From Janthinobacterium sp. (lineage in GTDB: Bacteria > Pseudomonadota > Gammaproteobacteria > Burkholderiales > Burkholderiaceae_D): a stretch of 64,000 nt of DNA. The stretch covers positions 1-64,000 of the forward strand of contig NZ_RFSK01000002.1 of assembly GCF_009923995.1 (NCBI RefSeq), written 5' to 3'. Each line of letters begins with the position of its first letter. Positions within the stretch are counted from its first letter, which is position 1. Positions 35,353 to 45,528 of this stretch are shown here, in pieces. The translations under genes were made by a program, and so were the position numbers. A model generated the notes under the pieces. That model was given only the letters and a program-made list of their open reading frames with translations, was not told where the DNA came from and made no database searches.

Positions 35353-36678
35353 TTAATCCTGTGACATCAATTGTTCGATTTCAGCCACGCTTTTTGGCGC
35401 CGTGCTGAAGACTTCATGGCCTTGCGGCGTGACCAGCACGTCGTCCTCGATGCGGATGCCCGTATGCCAGAACTGCTCCGGCACGCCGGCGCCGGGGCGC
35501 ACGTAGATGCCCGGCTCCACCGTCAGCACCATGCCCGCTTCAAGCGGACGCCAAGGCTTGCCGGGCGCGGTGGTGTCGCGGTAGGCGCCCACGTCGTGCA
35601 CGTCCATGCCGAGCCAGTGGCTGGTGCCGTGCATGTAGAACGGCGCATAGCTCTTGTCGGCGATGACGTCCTGCACGCTGCCGCTTTTCTGGCGGTCCAG
35701 CAGGCCCAGGTCCAGCATGCCCTGCGCCAGCACCTGCACGGCCGCCTCGTGGATGGCGCTGTGGGGCAGGCCGGGACGCACCATGTCCAGCGCCGCCTGC
35801 TGCGCCGCCAGCACCAGTTCATACAGGTCCCGCTGCGGCGCGCTGAAACGGCCGTTGACAGGCCAGGTGCGCGTGATGTCCGAGGCATAGCCATCGAGTT
35901 CGCAGCCCGCGTCGATGAGCACCAGCTGGCCGTCCTGCAGGACGGCGTCGTTGGCGCTGTAGTGCAGGATGCAGGCGTTGCCGCCGCCGGCCACGATGGA
36001 CGAGTAGGCGGGAAACTGCGCGCCGCTGCGGCGGAACTCGTACAGCAGTTCCGCTTCCAGCGCGTATTCGTGCAGGCCGGGCCGCGTGGCGCGCATGGCG
36101 CGCACGTGGGCCGCGCTGGAGATGGCGGCGGCGCGGCGCATCAGCTGCTGTTCCTGCGTATCCTTCAGCAGGCGCATGGCGTCGAGCATGCCGCTGATGT
36201 CATGCGCGATGGCGGGCGCCGTGACGCCGCTGCGGGCCTTTTGCCGCACATTGTGCCGCCAGAGCTTCACCTGCGCATCGAGGCTGCCGCCCAGCGCATA
36301 GTAGATGGCGGGGGAGTCGGCCAGCAGGCGCGTCATTTCCACGTCGAGTTCCTCGATGGGGAAGGCGCTGTCAAACCCGAAGGTGATGCGCGCCGCCTCG
36401 GGGCCGTGGCGGAAGCCGTCCCAGATTTCCCGTTCCGAGTTCTTGGCGCGGCAAAACAGGATGGCGCGCGCGGGCGCCGTGGCGCTGGCGGCCACGAGGG
36501 CCACGGCGCTGTCGGGTTCCGTAAAACCGCTCAGGTAATAGAAATAGCTGTCGTGGCGGTAGGGGTAGTCGCAATCGCTGTTGCGCGGCACTTCGGGTGC
36601 CGTGGCGAGGATGGCCACGCTGCCCGGCAGCATCTGCGCCAGCAGCGCCGCGCGCCGGGCCGCGTAGTTGGCCATCAT
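35353..36678 (-). CDS. pepP: Xaa-Pro aminopeptidase
   Basis: A 441-residue M24B peptidase with the same length as E. coli PepP. The N-terminal domain starts at YAARRAALLAQMLPG. The pita-bread catalytic domain carries the five metal ligands: D in LIDAGCELDGYASDITRTWP (two Asp), H in HGTSHWLGMDVHDVG, E in VLTVEPGIYV, and E in GIRIEDDVLVT. It removes N-terminal residues before proline. The ATG at 36678 overlaps the murU stop (ATGATG/TGA), so the murU-pepP-ubiH genes are probably one transcript. Confidence 0.95.
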   Translation of the reverse strand: MMANYAARRAALLAQMLPGSVAILATAPEVPRNSDCDYPYRHDSYFYYLSGFTEPDSAVALVAASATAPARAILFCRAKNSEREIWDGFRHGPEAARITFGFDSAFPIEELDVEMTRLLADSPAIYYALGGSLDAQVKLWRHNVRQKARSGVTAPAIAHDISGMLDAMRLLKDTQEQQLMRRAAAISSAAHVRAMRATRPGLHEYALEAELLYEFRRSGAQFPAYSSIVAGGGNACILHYSANDAVLQDGQLVLIDAGCELDGYASDITRTWPVNGRFSAPQRDLYELVLAAQQAALDMVRPGLPHSAIHEAAVQVLAQGMLDLGLLDRQKSGSVQDVIADKSYAPFYMHGTSHWLGMDVHDVGAYRDTTAPGKPWRPLEAGMVLTVEPGIYVRPGAGVPEQFWHTGIRIEDDVLVTPQGHEVFSTAPKSVAEIEQLMSQD

Positions 36679-37394
36679 GCCGCGCCGGCCTTGGCCGCGA
36701 TGCCGTTGAGGGCGTCGAGCTGCTGCGGCGTGCCGACATTGGTCCATTCGCCAGGGTAGACTTCGCCGCCGATGCGGCCCTGGTCCGCGTACTGGCGCAG
36801 CAAATCGCCCAGTCTGGCGTGGCTGCCCGGCGCGATGCCGTCGAACATTTCAGGACGGTACACGCCGATATTGGCGAAGGTCCATTTCGTCTCGTCCGTG
36901 TTATTGATCGAGAACAAGGTCAGGCCGAAGTCGCCCTTGGGATGGAAATCCGGGTTGGGCACGAGGTAGGTCCAGGCGATGTCGCGCTGGTCGGCCGGAT
37001 ACGGCGTGCCCAGCACGTCCTTGTCGGCCAGCACGTCGAGTACTTGCTTGAAGTCAAAGTAGGGACAATAGATATCGCCGGAAATGGCCAGGAACGGTTC
37101 CTCGCCCAGCAGGTGGCGCGCCTGGGCGATGCCGCCCGCCGTTTCCAGCGGCGTGCTTTCCGGCGAATACGCGATGCGCGCGCCGTAGGCGCTGCCGTCG
37201 CCCAGGGTTTCCTCGATCAGGTGGCCCAGGTGCGAATGGTTGATGATGATGTCCGTGATGCCGGCGCGCACCAGGTTCAGCACGTGCCAGACGATCAGCG
37301 GGCGGCCGCGCACTTTCAGCAGCGGTTTGGGACAGGTATCGGTGAGCGGACGCATCCGTTCACCGCGGCCTGCGGCGAAGATCATGGCTTTCAT
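36675..37394 (-). CDS. murU: N-acetylmuramate-1-phosphate uridylyltransferase
   Basis: A 239-residue sugar nucleotidyltransferase with the pyrophosphorylase signature AAGRGERMRPLTDTCPKPLL at residues 7-26 and a catalytic Asp in AISGDIYCPY. With AmgK (next gene upstream) it makes UDP-MurNAc from recycled MurNAc, a route that bypasses de novo synthesis and gives fosfomycin tolerance in Pseudomonas. The adjacency to amgK and lptD reproduces the Pseudomonas arrangement, which makes MurU the likely identity rather than a generic mannose-1-P enzyme. Confidence 0.9.
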   Translation of the reverse strand: MKAMIFAAGRGERMRPLTDTCPKPLLKVRGRPLIVWHVLNLVRAGITDIIINHSHLGHLIEETLGDGSAYGARIAYSPESTPLETAGGIAQARHLLGEEPFLAISGDIYCPYFDFKQVLDVLADKDVLGTPYPADQRDIAWTYLVPNPDFHPKGDFGLTLFSINNTDETKWTFANIGVYRPEMFDGIAPGSHARLGDLLRQYADQGRIGGEVYPGEWTNVGTPQQLDALNGIAAKAGAA

Positions 37395-37456
37395 GGGTAG
37401 TCGTTTTCAGTATCGGTAAGTCGGCTGCGCGGACAGGCCGCGCAGCGGGAAAATGT

Positions 37457-38524
37457 CTAGAATGTGTAGCCGACTTGCGGCGTCTTGTTTTCCAGGGCAT
37501 CGAGCAAACGCACGAGCGGCTTGAGTTCCGTGTAGCGGTTGGCCGTCTTGCGCACGTAGTCGAGCACGGTCGGCAGGTCGCCCATGTACAAGTCCTTGCC
37601 GTCGCGGTAGTTCAGGCGCGCGAACAGGCCGAGGATTTTCAGGTGGCGCTGCAGGGCCGTGAATTCGAAATCGCGGTAGAAGGCGTCGATGTCGGGATTC
37701 ACCGGCAAGCCCAGCTGCTTGGCGCGCTGCCAGTAGCGGATGACCCAGTCGAGCACCAGTTCCTCGTCCCACTGGATATACGCGTCGCGCAGCAGCGAGG
37801 CGATGTCGTAGGTGACGGGACCGAAGACGGCATCCTGGAAGTCGAGGATGCCGGGGTTGGGCAGCGAACCATCGTTGATGTGCATCAAATTGCGCGAATG
37901 GTAGTCGCGGTGCATGAACACTTGCTGTTGCGACAAGATATTTGCCGTGATGGCTTCGAAGACCTTGTCCAGCTGGGTTTGTTGTACATCCGTCAAGGTG
38001 GCGCCCAGGTGCTTGCCGATGAACCATTCCGGGAACAGATTCATTTCGCGCAGGATGAAGGCGCGGTCGAATTCGGGCAGCACGTCCGGTTGGCTGGCCA
38101 GCTGGATTTTCATCAACGATTCCAGCGCTTCGGCGTACAGCACGCTGGCATTGTCGTGGTTCAGGGCGTCCAGGTAGGTGGTCGTGCCCAGGTCGGAGAG
38201 CAGCAGGAAGCCGTTGTCCAGGTCTTGCGCGATGATTTCGGGCACGGACACGCCGGCCGCTTTCAGCAGGCCGGCCACCTTGACGAAGGCGGGCACGTTT
38301 TCGCGCTCGGGCGGCGCATCCATGGCGATCAGTGTAGTGCCTGGCAATGTAGTATTGTCAGGCAAGATGTCAAGACGATAATAGCGACGGAAGCTGGCAT
38401 CGCTGGAAGCGGGGCGGGCGGAATCGGGTGCGACGAGGTTAAGCGAGGTCAACCAGGCTTTCAACAGGGTCAGGCGAGCGTCGGCGGTGACCGGCGCGGT
38501 GGAGGAATTGGAGGAGAATGACAT
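37457..38524 (-). CDS. amgK: N-acetylmuramate/N-acetylglucosamine kinase
   Basis: A 355-residue aminoglycoside-phosphotransferase-fold kinase. Catalytic segment FMHRDYHSRNLM (Brenner-type motif), with metal-binding Asp in GILDFQDAVFGPVTYDIASLLRD. AmgK phosphorylates the anomeric carbon of MurNAc in the recycling route completed by MurU. The real start is at 38524; the same frame is open far upstream, to 40882, antisense to lptD, but that part has no family features. It is divergent from lptD with about 100 bp between, and followed by murU 62 bases later. Confidence 0.92.
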   Translation of the reverse strand: MSFSSNSSTAPVTADARLTLLKAWLTSLNLVAPDSARPASSDASFRRYYRLDILPDNTTLPGTTLIAMDAPPERENVPAFVKVAGLLKAAGVSVPEIIAQDLDNGFLLLSDLGTTTYLDALNHDNASVLYAEALESLMKIQLASQPDVLPEFDRAFILREMNLFPEWFIGKHLGATLTDVQQTQLDKVFEAITANILSQQQVFMHRDYHSRNLMHINDGSLPNPGILDFQDAVFGPVTYDIASLLRDAYIQWDEELVLDWVIRYWQRAKQLGLPVNPDIDAFYRDFEFTALQRHLKILGLFARLNYRDGKDLYMGDLPTVLDYVRKTANRYTELKPLVRLLDALENKTPQVGYTF

Positions 38525-38623
38525 TAAGCGGCCTGTGGAATCGGGTTGATGGTGCGTATTCCCATATAATAAGGGATTCAAATTAAAAAATCGCCTGTCA
38601 ATGGTGCTTGCCCCTTCCAATTC

Positions 38624-40873
38624 ATGAGCTGGTTTTCGGCCTCCCCCCCTTCGCAGCGCTGGGCTTTCGCCATCAGCGCGCTCGTCGCCGCCACGACGGT
38701 GCCCGTCCACGCCCAGAAGGCGCCACGTCCGGTCCATGTGGAAGACCCGGACGCGCCCACCGTCATGACGGCGGAAAGCATGAACGGCCGACCGGAAAGG
38801 GAGATCAATCTCGACAAGAATGTCGTGATCGAGCGCGGAAAAACCACAAAAATGACGGCCGATACAGCTTGTTACAAACAAGTTGAAGATCAGTTCGAGG
38901 CGGAAGGCCACATCAAGATGTGGCGCTTCGGCGATTACTACACGGGCGACGTGCTGAAGCTGAACATGGAGACGGGCAAGGGTTTCCTGCTCAATCCCAC
39001 CTACCGCTTTGAAGTGGGCCATGGCCAGGGCAAGGCCGAGCGCGTCGACTTCATCAATCCCGACGAAGCCAATGTCATCGACGGCACGTACAGTACCTGC
39101 GAAGGCCCGAACCCCGACTGGTATCTGAAGTCGAGCACCCTGAACCTCGACACGGGCCGCGACGTGGGCACGGGTGGCAAGACCATCATCTATTTCAAGG
39201 ACGTGCCTATCCTGGGCACGCCCGGCATCTCGTTTTCGCTGTCGGGCGCGCGCCGCTCGGGCTGGCTGGCGCCGACGCCAGGTTTTGCTTCGAAGAACGG
39301 CTTTGAGCTGACGGTACCGTACTACCTGAATATCGCGCCGAACCGCGACCTGACCCTGTTCCCGAAATACATCCAGCGGCGCGGCATCCAGCTGGGCGCC
39401 ATCGGACGCTACATGGGCGAGACGGACGCCGGCCTGTACAGCGGTGAAACCTCGTTCGAATTCTTGCCTAACGACAAGCAGACCAAGACCAACCGCTACA
39501 TGATCAAGTCCAAGCATGAGCAGGCGCTGGCCAAGGGCTGGACCTATGGCTGGGATGTGCGCGACGCATCGGACAATAATTACCCGAGTGATTTCTCGAA
39601 AAACGTGGCGTCGGCCACGGAGCGCCAGCTGCTGCGCGAACTGCGCACCGATTACCGCACCGAGGACTGGAGCCTGACGGCGCGCGTGCAGAACTACCAG
39701 GTGCTGCAGGACCCCGCCGCCGTCACGGACCCGTCCCTGTTCGTGACGCGCCCGTATGACCGTTTGCCATCGGTAAATTTCCACGCGGGCAAATACGACG
39801 TCTGGGGCGGCTTCGACTGGACCTTCGACGCGGAAGCGACGCGTTTCGTGCATCCGACCCTGGTGCAGGGTTCGCGCGTGGTGGCCGTGCCGCAGGTCAG
39901 TTTCCCCATCGTCCGCCCTGGCTACTTCATCACGCCCAAGCTGATGCTGAACGCCAGTGCGTACCAGCTGGATAACGATGCGACGACCAAGGCGCAGTTC
40001 CCGCATACCTCGCTGACGCGCGCCGTGCCGACCATCTCCGTCGACAGCGGCCTGGTATTCGAGCGCGACACGAACCTGTTTGGCGCCAAGGGCGGCACGC
40101 AGACCCTGGAGCCGCGCCTGTTCTACGTCTACACGCCGTACCGCGACCAGTCGCAATTCCCGAATTTCGATACGGCCGACGGCACCTTCAACCTGACGCA
40201 GATCTTCACGGAAAACCGCTTCGTCGGCAGCGACCGCATCGGTGATGCCAACCAGGTCACGGCGGCCGTCGTCTCGCGTTTCCTGCAGCCCGATGGCGCC
40301 GAGCGCATGCGCCTGACCTTCGGCCAGCGTTTCTATTTTGCCGACCAGCGCGTGCAGCTCAACTCGACCACGCCGGTCAACCAGTCGCGTTCGGACATCC
40401 TGCTGGCGGCGACGGGCCGCGTGTCGGAGACTTGGACCGTCGACAGCCTGGTGCAGTACAATCCCAGCGACCGCCAGCTGATGAGCTACAACTACGCGCT
40501 GCAATATCAGCCCGGTCCGAAGAAAGTATTGAATTTTAGCAACCGTTTTCAGCGTGGCAGCTTGCGCAACATGGAAGTGTCGACGCAATGGCCGCTGACG
40601 GACCGCCTGTATGGCGTGGGCCGCATCAGTTATTCCTTGCTGGACCGCCGCATGCTGGAAAGCCTGATCGGCCTGGAATACAAGGGCGACTGCTGGGTAT
40701 TTCGTATGGGCGCCCAGCGTTTCGTGACGTCGGCCAACAATGCGTCGACGCCGATCTTCTTCCAGCTGGAACTGACGGGCCTGTCGAATGGCCTGGGCCT
40801 GGGGGCGAATGGGCTGGAAACATTTACCAAAACCATACCTGGCTATCAGGCACTGAGCCAGCCACTCCGTTAA
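38624..40873 (+). CDS. lptD: LPS-assembly outer-membrane protein LptD
   Basis: A 749-residue protein: signal peptide (residues 1-30, ending VPVHA), an N-terminal jellyroll domain (VMTAESMNGRPEREINLDKNVVIERG, TKMTADTACY) that receives LPS from LptA, and a C-terminal 26-strand barrel that inserts LPS in the outer leaflet with LptE. Only three cysteines are present, C83, C159 (TYSTCEGPN) and C690 (KGDCWVF). E. coli uses two disulfides ending in a Cys-Cys pair; here that pair is a single Cys. surA follows, as in E. coli. Confidence 0.95.
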   Translation: MSWFSASPPSQRWAFAISALVAATTVPVHAQKAPRPVHVEDPDAPTVMTAESMNGRPEREINLDKNVVIERGKTTKMTADTACYKQVEDQFEAEGHIKMWRFGDYYTGDVLKLNMETGKGFLLNPTYRFEVGHGQGKAERVDFINPDEANVIDGTYSTCEGPNPDWYLKSSTLNLDTGRDVGTGGKTIIYFKDVPILGTPGISFSLSGARRSGWLAPTPGFASKNGFELTVPYYLNIAPNRDLTLFPKYIQRRGIQLGAIGRYMGETDAGLYSGETSFEFLPNDKQTKTNRYMIKSKHEQALAKGWTYGWDVRDASDNNYPSDFSKNVASATERQLLRELRTDYRTEDWSLTARVQNYQVLQDPAAVTDPSLFVTRPYDRLPSVNFHAGKYDVWGGFDWTFDAEATRFVHPTLVQGSRVVAVPQVSFPIVRPGYFITPKLMLNASAYQLDNDATTKAQFPHTSLTRAVPTISVDSGLVFERDTNLFGAKGGTQTLEPRLFYVYTPYRDQSQFPNFDTADGTFNLTQIFTENRFVGSDRIGDANQVTAAVVSRFLQPDGAERMRLTFGQRFYFADQRVQLNSTTPVNQSRSDILLAATGRVSETWTVDSLVQYNPSDRQLMSYNYALQYQPGPKKVLNFSNRFQRGSLRNMEVSTQWPLTDRLYGVGRISYSLLDRRMLESLIGLEYKGDCWVFRMGAQRFVTSANNASTPIFFQLELTGLSNGLGLGANGLETFTKTIPGYQALSQPLR

Positions 40874-40961
40874 GATGGTCACCGTCGCCGCCGCCGGACT
40901 CCCCGGCGCTGGCGCGAACCGGTTTTTTTATTCACTTGAACTCATGAGCGCTCTACACATT

Positions 40962-42407
40962 ATGCGTAATGCCAGTATGCACCAACTCAAAATTGCAACG
41001 GTTCTGCTGTGCGCCATCTCCGGCGCCACGACCAGTAGTGTCTGGGCGCAACAGGCTGCGCCAGCGCCTGCCGCCACGCCAGCTGCTGCCACGCCGGCCG
41101 TTGCCGCGCCCGCCGCAGCGAAACCTGCAGCTGCGCCAGTCAAGGGTTTCACGCCGCCAGCGTCGAGCAGCGGCCAGACCATCGATTCCATCGCCGTCGT
41201 CGTCAATGACGATGTGATCACGCGCAACGAAGTCGCGGCCCGCATCAAGAGCGTGGAGCAGCGCATGAAGGCGCAGAACGTGCCCCTGCCCGATCCTGCC
41301 GACCTGCGTCGTCAATTGCTGGAGCGCATGATCGTTGAGCGCGCGCAAATGCAGCTGGCCAAGGAAATGGGCGTGCGCGTCGATGACCTGACCTTGGACC
41401 GTGCCATCGGCCGTATTGCTGAACAGCAAAAAATGACGGTACAGGACTTGCGCAACGAGATGGAAAAGGAAGGCACACCGTTTGCGACTTTCCGCGAACA
41501 AATTCGTGATGAAATCATCATGCAGCGCCTGCGCGAGCACGAAGTCGATGCCAAGATCCAGATCTCCGATTCCGAAGTGGACAACTTCCTGGAAGCGGAA
41601 AAAGCCGCCGCCAGCGAGCAGGTCGAACTGAACCTGGCGCAAATTCTCGTGCGCATCCCGGAAAACTCCAGCCCGGAACAGATCGCCGCGCGCCGCGCGC
41701 GTGCCGAAGAAGTCAGCCGCCAGCTGCGCACGGGCGCCGATTTCGCCAAGATGGCCGCCACCTATTCCGACGCCAGCGATGCGCTGAGCGGCGGCGATAT
41801 CGGTTGGCGCAATAGCGACCGCCTGCCGCCCCTGTTCACGGAACAGTTGCTGAAATTAAAACCGGGCCAGATCACGCCCATCATCAAGAGCAACACGGGC
41901 TTCCATATCCTGAAGCTGGTGGACCGCCGCAGTGCGGCCGAGGCGCAAGCCGTCGCCGCCGTGCAGCAGACGCATGCCCGCCACATCCTGCTGAAAGTGA
42001 CGCCGACCCTGTCGGCCGCCGAAGCCAAGCGCAAGTTGCTGGAATTGAAAGAGCGCCTCGACAACAAGGCGGCCAAGTTCGAAGACCTGGCCCGTTTGTT
42101 CTCGAACGACGGCTCGGCCGCCAAGGGCGGCGACCTGGGCTGGCTGTATCCGGGCGACACCGTGCCGGAATTCGAGACGGCCATGAATGCGCTGAAACCG
42201 GGTGAAGTGAGCGAGCCGATCGAATCGAGCTTCGGTTTCCACCTGATCGAAGTGCTGGAGCGCAAGAGCGACGACGTGTCGAAAGAGAAGCAGCGCAATG
42301 CCGCCCGCAATGCTTTGCGCGAACGCAAACTGGAAGAAGCGACGGAAAACTGGGCGCGCGAAGTACGCGACCGTGCCTACGTCGAATTCCGTCCGGACGA
42401 CCAGTAA
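40962..42407 (+). CDS. surA: Periplasmic chaperone / peptidyl-prolyl isomerase SurA
   Basis: About 481 residues: a signal peptide ([23 protein letters not shown]), an unusual Ala/Pro-rich linker of about 40 residues, the N-terminal chaperone domain ([22 protein letters not shown]), two parvulin domains (around [19 protein letters not shown] and [19 protein letters not shown]), and a short C-terminal helix. SurA escorts outer-membrane proteins, including LptD, to the BAM complex. The start is uncertain: ATG codons at 40944, 40962 and 40977 are all possible and none has a strong ribosome site. Confidence 0.93.
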   Translation: MRNASMHQLKIATVLLCAISGATTSSVWAQQAAPAPAATPAAATPAVAAPAAAKPAAAPVKGFTPPASSSGQTIDSIAVVVNDDVITRNEVAARIKSVEQRMKAQNVPLPDPADLRRQLLERMIVERAQMQLAKEMGVRVDDLTLDRAIGRIAEQQKMTVQDLRNEMEKEGTPFATFREQIRDEIIMQRLREHEVDAKIQISDSEVDNFLEAEKAAASEQVELNLAQILVRIPENSSPEQIAARRARAEEVSRQLRTGADFAKMAATYSDASDALSGGDIGWRNSDRLPPLFTEQLLKLKPGQITPIIKSNTGFHILKLVDRRSAAEAQAVAAVQQTHARHILLKVTPTLSAAEAKRKLLELKERLDNKAAKFEDLARLFSNDGSAAKGGDLGWLYPGDTVPEFETAMNALKPGEVSEPIESSFGFHLIEVLERKSDDVSKEKQRNAARNALRERKLEEATENWAREVRDRAYVEFRPDDQ

Positions 42408-42426
42408 TGCGGCTGACTGTTTGCGC

Positions 42427-43476
42427 ATGAGTAACTTGCCTGCATCCCGCCGTCCCGCCATCGCCATCACCTGTGGCGAGCCGGCCGGTGTCGGCCCGGA
42501 AATTTCCATCCGCGCCGCCTGGGCCATGCGCCACGAGGTCAACTGCATCTTGCTGGGCGACGCCGCCTTCCTGGCGCTGACGGCCAGCCTGATCGACCCG
42601 GAGATCCGCCTGGCGGCCCTGTCCCTGCAAGCCGTGCGCAACAGCGGCTTGCCCCAGTTCGGCCCCGGCCGCCTGGCCGTTATTGACATTCCTACCGTCA
42701 ACAATGTCATTCCTGGCGTGCTCGACAAGGAAAACGGGCGTTCCGTGCTGGCGACCCTGGACGCGGCCGTGGAAGGTGTCGCCGCCGGCTGGTTCGGCGC
42801 CATGGTCACGGCACCTTTGCAAAAAAGCACGATCAACGACGCGGGCGTGGCCTTTTCCGGCCACACGGAATACCTGGCGGAAAAAACCGGCACGCCGCAA
42901 GTGGTCATGATGCTGGCCGGCGAACCGGGCCATGGCGAACCGACCCTGCGCGTGGCGCTGGCCACGACGCATCTGCCATTGAAGGACGTGTCCGCTGCCA
43001 TCACTGCGGACAGCCTGGCCGTCACCCTGGACATTATTCAGCTGGATTTACAACGGAAATTCGGCATCGCCGCGCCGCGCATCCTCGTGACCGGCCTGAA
43101 CCCGCATGCGGGCGAAGGCGGGTATCTTGGGCGCGAGGAAATCGATGTCATCGCCCCGGCGATCGCCGCGGCACGGGCGCGCGGCATCGATGCGCGCGGG
43201 CCGTATCCGGCCGACACCCTGTTCCAGCACAAATACCTGGCGGACGCCGACTGCGTGCTGGCCATGTACCACGACCAGGGCTTGCCGGTATTGAAATATG
43301 CCACCTTCGGGCGCGGCATCAATATCACCCTGGGCTTGCCGCTGATCCGCACCTCGGTCGACCATGGCACGGCGCTGGACCTGGCTGCGCAGGGACTGGG
43401 CCTGGCCGATGACCACAGCATGCGGCACGCGCTGCAGACGGCGCTCGACATGCTGCGCGCCAGCCAGGCGGCCTGA
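42427..43476 (+). CDS. pdxA: 4-hydroxythreonine-4-phosphate dehydrogenase
   Basis: A 349-residue enzyme of pyridoxal-5-phosphate synthesis. It oxidises 4-phosphohydroxy-threonine with NAD+ so that PdxJ can close the ring. Visible motifs: [11 protein letters not shown] at the start, [10 protein letters not shown] with the metal His, [15 protein letters not shown], and [26 protein letters not shown] with the second and third metal His region. Full length for the family (E. coli 329). It sits between surA and rsmA, the conserved order. Confidence 0.96.
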   Translation: MSNLPASRRPAIAITCGEPAGVGPEISIRAAWAMRHEVNCILLGDAAFLALTASLIDPEIRLAALSLQAVRNSGLPQFGPGRLAVIDIPTVNNVIPGVLDKENGRSVLATLDAAVEGVAAGWFGAMVTAPLQKSTINDAGVAFSGHTEYLAEKTGTPQVVMMLAGEPGHGEPTLRVALATTHLPLKDVSAAITADSLAVTLDIIQLDLQRKFGIAAPRILVTGLNPHAGEGGYLGREEIDVIAPAIAAARARGIDARGPYPADTLFQHKYLADADCVLAMYHDQGLPVLKYATFGRGINITLGLPLIRTSVDHGTALDLAAQGLGLADDHSMRHALQTALDMLRASQAA

Positions 43477-43527
43477 ACTACTCATCCGCATCACCGCGCC
43501 TTACCCGCATTTATAGAAGAACAGAAT

Positions 43528-44307
43528 ATGAAACACGTTGCCCGCAAACGCTTTGGCCAGAACTTCCTGCATGACCGCTTCGTCCTCGACGACATCACGG
43601 CCGCCATCGCGCCGCAGCCGGACGATGCCATGGTCGAGATCGGCCCCGGCCTGGGCGCCATGACGGAGCAGCTGCTGCGCCACCTGAAGCAGATGCACGT
43701 GGTGGAACTGGACCGCGACCTGATCGTGCGCCTGGAAAAGACTTTCAATCCGGCCAAGCTGACGATCCATTCGGGCGATGCGCTGAAGTTTGATTTCGCG
43801 CAAATTCCCGTGCCGGCCGGCCAGAAGCTGCGCATCGTGGGCAACTTGCCGTACAACATCTCCAGCCCCCTGCTGTTCCATCTGGCCGATTTCGCGCCGC
43901 TGGTGCAGGACCAGCATTTCATGCTGCAAAAGGAAGTGGTCGAGCGCATGGTGGCCGAACCGGGCAGCAAGGCGTATGGCCGCTTGTCCGTGATGCTGCA
44001 GTGGCGTTATGACATGTCTTTGTTGTTCATCGTGCCGCCGACGGCGTTCGACCCGCCGCCGAAGGTGGAATCGGCCATCGTGCGCATGATCCCCGTGGCC
44101 GAGCGCCTGGCCTGCGACCAGGAAACCCTGGAAGCGGTCGTCATGAAGGCCTTCTCGCAGCGCCGCAAGGTGATCCGCAACTGCCTGGCCGGCATGTTTA
44201 CGGAAGAGCAGATCAAGGCGGCCGGCATCGACCCGACCCTGCGTCCGGAAACGGTGGGGCTGGAGCAATACGTGGCCCTGGCGAATTTGCTGAAGGCGCC
44301 TGCGTAA
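43528..44307 (+). CDS. rsmA: 16S rRNA dimethyladenosine transferase
   Basis: A 259-residue methyltransferase (KsgA) that dimethylates A1518 and A1519 of 16S rRNA during 30S maturation. SAM-binding motif I is [15 protein letters not shown], the acidic motif VVELDRDLI, and catalytic motif [16 protein letters not shown]. The C-terminal helical domain carries [11 protein letters not shown]. It opens [15 protein letters not shown] like E. coli KsgA. Last gene of lptD-surA-pdxA-rsmA; a perfect palindrome follows, without a T-run. Confidence 0.97.
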   Translation: MKHVARKRFGQNFLHDRFVLDDITAAIAPQPDDAMVEIGPGLGAMTEQLLRHLKQMHVVELDRDLIVRLEKTFNPAKLTIHSGDALKFDFAQIPVPAGQKLRIVGNLPYNISSPLLFHLADFAPLVQDQHFMLQKEVVERMVAEPGSKAYGRLSVMLQWRYDMSLLFIVPPTAFDPPPKVESAIVRMIPVAERLACDQETLEAVVMKAFSQRRKVIRNCLAGMFTEEQIKAAGIDPTLRPETVGLEQYVALANLLKAPA

Positions 44308-44334
44308 GCGTTCTCCAACCCAGGGACGAAGACT

Positions 44335-44361
44335 GGGGTCGGACCCTGAGGGTCCGACCCC
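44335..44361. repeat. GGGGTCGGACCC palindrome, perfect copy
   Basis: Arms GGGGTCGGACCC and GGGTCCGACCCC, 12 bp perfect, with loop TGA. It lies between the convergent rsmA and LysR genes. Same layout as 14004-14030. No T-run, so it is not a standard terminator, although it may stop or stabilise transcripts. Confidence 0.85.
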
Positions 44362-44384
44362 GGCTGTTCACCTGTTGGGCTTAT

Positions 44385-45302
44385 TCAAAACCACTGATCG
44401 ACCTGCTGCAAATCCTGCCGCAGCGCTGAAAAGCAGTCGTCGACATGGTGGTTGCGGCTGATTTCATTGCGCCGCATCAAGGCGATCTTGCGCTTGCAGG
44501 TGGGCTGACGCAGGGGTGCCACGTGCAGTTCTTCGTCGTTGAGGAAGGTCGTGTACAGGCTGGGCATGATGCCCACGGCGATGCCGGCGCGCACCACGCC
44601 ATACAGCGACTCGCTGTGGATCATCTGGTACAGGCTGGACGGACTCAAGCCGTGCTGGCGCAGGGCACTGGAAGCGAACTCCCAGATGCTGCCCTTGGTA
44701 AACACGACGATTTCCTGGCCCGCCAGCTGTTCCCAGCGCACTTCCTTCAGCGGCGCCAGCGCATGGCGTCCCGCCGTCACCAGCACCAGTTCATCCTCGA
44801 ACAGGCCGACGCTTTCCAGCGACACGGAGCCGGGCACTTCGATGCCCACGCAAAAATCCAGCTGGCCCGAATGCAGGGCGTGCAGCAAGCCATCGTTGGG
44901 CATGTCCGACAGGACGATCTCCACTTCATCGCCATGCTGTTCGCTGTAGCGTGCCACGACGGCCGCCGTCATGGCCATGGCCGAGGGGATGGCGCCGATG
45001 CGGATGCGGTGCCGTCCGCTGCCGATGGCGCGCTGGATATCGGCAAAGGTATTGCTTGCCGTATTGAGCAAATGGGTCGCATATTCGAGCGCCAACTTGC
45101 CTTCGCGCGTCAGGTCCAGCTGGTGGGTTGTGCGGTTAAACAACTTTTTTCCCAGCTGATTTTCCAGCAGCTTGATCGACGCGCTGAGGGCCGGCTGGGT
45201 GACGCACAATTCCTGTGCAGCCTTGCTGAAGCTGTTTACCCGGGCAAGGGTGGAAAACGCTTGTAAATGTCGTAAGGAAATTTTCTTGCTCAACTCATGC
45301 AT
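44385..45302 (-). CDS. LysR-family transcriptional regulator
   Basis: A 305-residue LysR protein. The N-terminal winged helix-turn-helix is FSKAAQELCVTQPALSASIKLLENQLGKKLFNRTTHQ, followed by the linker helix and a periplasmic-binding-like effector domain (IGAIPSAMAMTAAVVARY onward). It is divergent from the porin gene at 45529, with 226 AT-rich bases between, so it probably controls the porin-ABC-nucleoside operon. The effector could be a nucleoside or base (inference). Start at MHELSKKISLRHL is preferred over an in-frame ATG at 45347. Confidence 0.92.
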   Translation of the reverse strand: MHELSKKISLRHLQAFSTLARVNSFSKAAQELCVTQPALSASIKLLENQLGKKLFNRTTHQLDLTREGKLALEYATHLLNTASNTFADIQRAIGSGRHRIRIGAIPSAMAMTAAVVARYSEQHGDEVEIVLSDMPNDGLLHALHSGQLDFCVGIEVPGSVSLESVGLFEDELVLVTAGRHALAPLKEVRWEQLAGQEIVVFTKGSIWEFASSALRQHGLSPSSLYQMIHSESLYGVVRAGIAVGIMPSLYTTFLNDEELHVAPLRQPTCKRKIALMRRNEISRNHHVDDCFSALRQDLQQVDQWF

Positions 45303-45528
45303 GGGTTTGCTTATTAGAAAAAGTAATGGATTTATAAAAATAAACAAATTTTCTTATCCCGCAATTTACCATATTCTGGACTGGTCTTTACTTGTCTTGA
45401 AAGCAACAATTTTCGGAGAAGTGCTTGCCAGGCGGCGCCGGCACACGCGGCAGCCAGCATGCAAGGGACGCAGGCAACAACAATAATTCCAAAAAAACTC
45501 AGGGTTTATTCTTTTTAGGGCGGCGGCG

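Noticed and set aside
37457-40882. Single 1141-codon open frame on the minus strand covering amgK and the antisense of all of lptD
   Set aside because: Only the last 355 codons look like a kinase. The upstream part mirrors the lptD codon pattern in GC-rich DNA and has no family features or start signal.
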